NCBI RefSeq assembly: GCF_027532945.1
Contig: NZ_JAPZTZ010000023.1
Location: 1 to 64,000 of the forward strand
Length of the DNA stretch: 64,000 bases
Direction: 5' to 3'
Source of the DNA: Phreatobacter sp.
GTDB taxonomy: Bacteria; Pseudomonadota; Alphaproteobacteria; Rhizobiales; Phreatobacteraceae
A model generated the notes under the pieces. That model had not been told where the DNA came from, ran no database searches, and saw nothing but the letters and a program-made list of their open reading frames with translations. This document shows positions 63,890 through 64,000 of the stretch, piece after piece (position 1 is the first letter of the stretch; every line of letters starts with the position of its first letter). Both the position numbers and the translations under genes were made by a program.

Positions 63890-64000
63890 ATGGCCGCGTT
63901 CATGTCCCTGCACGACGCCATCGCCGCGAACCTTCGCGCCGGCGACAGCGTGGCGATGGAAGGGTTCACCCATCTCATCCCCTATGCCGCCGGTCACGAG
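63890..64000 (+). CDS. 3-oxoacid/3-oxoadipate CoA-transferase subunit A, truncated by the window end
   Basis: Only the first 37 codons are visible. The start MAAFMSLHDAIAANLRAGDS is followed by VAMEGFTHLIPYAAGHE, the GFTHLIP pattern of the A subunit of PcaI/GctA-type CoA transferases. GAGGAG lies about 11 bases before the ATG. The tandem IclR-type palindromes upstream fit control of aromatic-acid (beta-ketoadipate) breakdown. The remainder, and the expected B subunit, are outside the window. Confidence 0.8.
   Translation, partial: MAAFMSLHDAIAANLRAGDSVAMEGFTHLIPYAAGHE

Overview
The window is a gene-dense, GC-rich chromosomal segment of an alphaproteobacterium, most likely of the order Hyphomicrobiales (Rhizobiales). 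Supporting signs are DivL with tyrosine at the phospho-acceptor site, a PdhS/PleC-type kinase, two phasins, an aap-type amino-acid transporter, a Tim44-like/MltA/Smr cluster, a TsaE-AmgK fusion followed by MurU, and a tRNA-His that lacks G-1 and carries A73, a known trait of this class. Genus-level placement (something near Bosea or Phreatobacter) is only a guess. GANTC motifs and TTAA-type half-sites fit CcrM/CtrA cell-cycle control.

Layout. 1-7.5 kb: a small secreted protein, tRNA-His, two phasins with a likely PhaR-type operator, a voltage-gated cation channel with a Ca-channel-like filter, a large cell-cycle-type histidine kinase and a VapBC-like pair. 7.6-17.5 kb: trpS, an aapJQM amino-acid importer without its ATPase, a class III CoA transferase, and a coupled purine operon (guanine-deaminase-like enzyme, ABC ATPase, two permeases). 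17.7-31.9 kb: hpf, ptsN, a TPR protein, a membrane protein, mutS, an IclR regulator, a glutamine amidotransferase, a CFA-synthase-like methyltransferase, lepA, a universal stress protein, a Tat-exported hydrolase, nfuA, tsaB and rimI. 31.9-38.4 kb: divL, tsaE-amgK, murU, rbfA, truB and tRNA-Leu. 38.5-43.3 kb: PilZ, Tim44-like, mltA, smr, a secreted four-cysteine protein and RNase T2.

43.3-49.4 kb: a 487-bp convergent spacer with a duplicated 43-bp element carrying paired GANTC sites, then an MdeB-like 2-oxoacid dehydrogenase E1 divergent from an Lrp regulator with a good Lrp box between them, and a peptide-binding protein. 49.4-53.4 kb: two glycosyltransferases (the first apparently frameshifted) and nhaA. 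53.5-58.1 kb: accessory DNA, with a HEPN-like orphan and a glycan-type cassette (FAD oxidoreductase, GtrA, GT-C enzyme) lying between a truncated copy of the 3' end of tRNA-Thr and the intact gene, as expected for a tRNA-targeted island. 58.2-64 kb: a small protein, murA, a dipeptide-type importer (two permeases and a binding protein, no ATPase), and the start of a 3-oxoacid CoA-transferase gene behind two tandem palindromes.

Links across the window. The GTGCG-N5-CGCAC palindrome near the IclR gene recurs before the CoA-transferase 40 kb away and resembles PcaR sites, which suggests one beta-ketoadipate-type regulator. Several ABC clusters lack one subunit and must share parts with loci elsewhere. 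I saw no CRISPR array, intact insertion sequence, prophage or rRNA. No obviously unprecedented multi-gene system is visible; the best leads are the channel filter, the repeat with GANTC pairs, the tRNA-flanked cassette and the shared operator.
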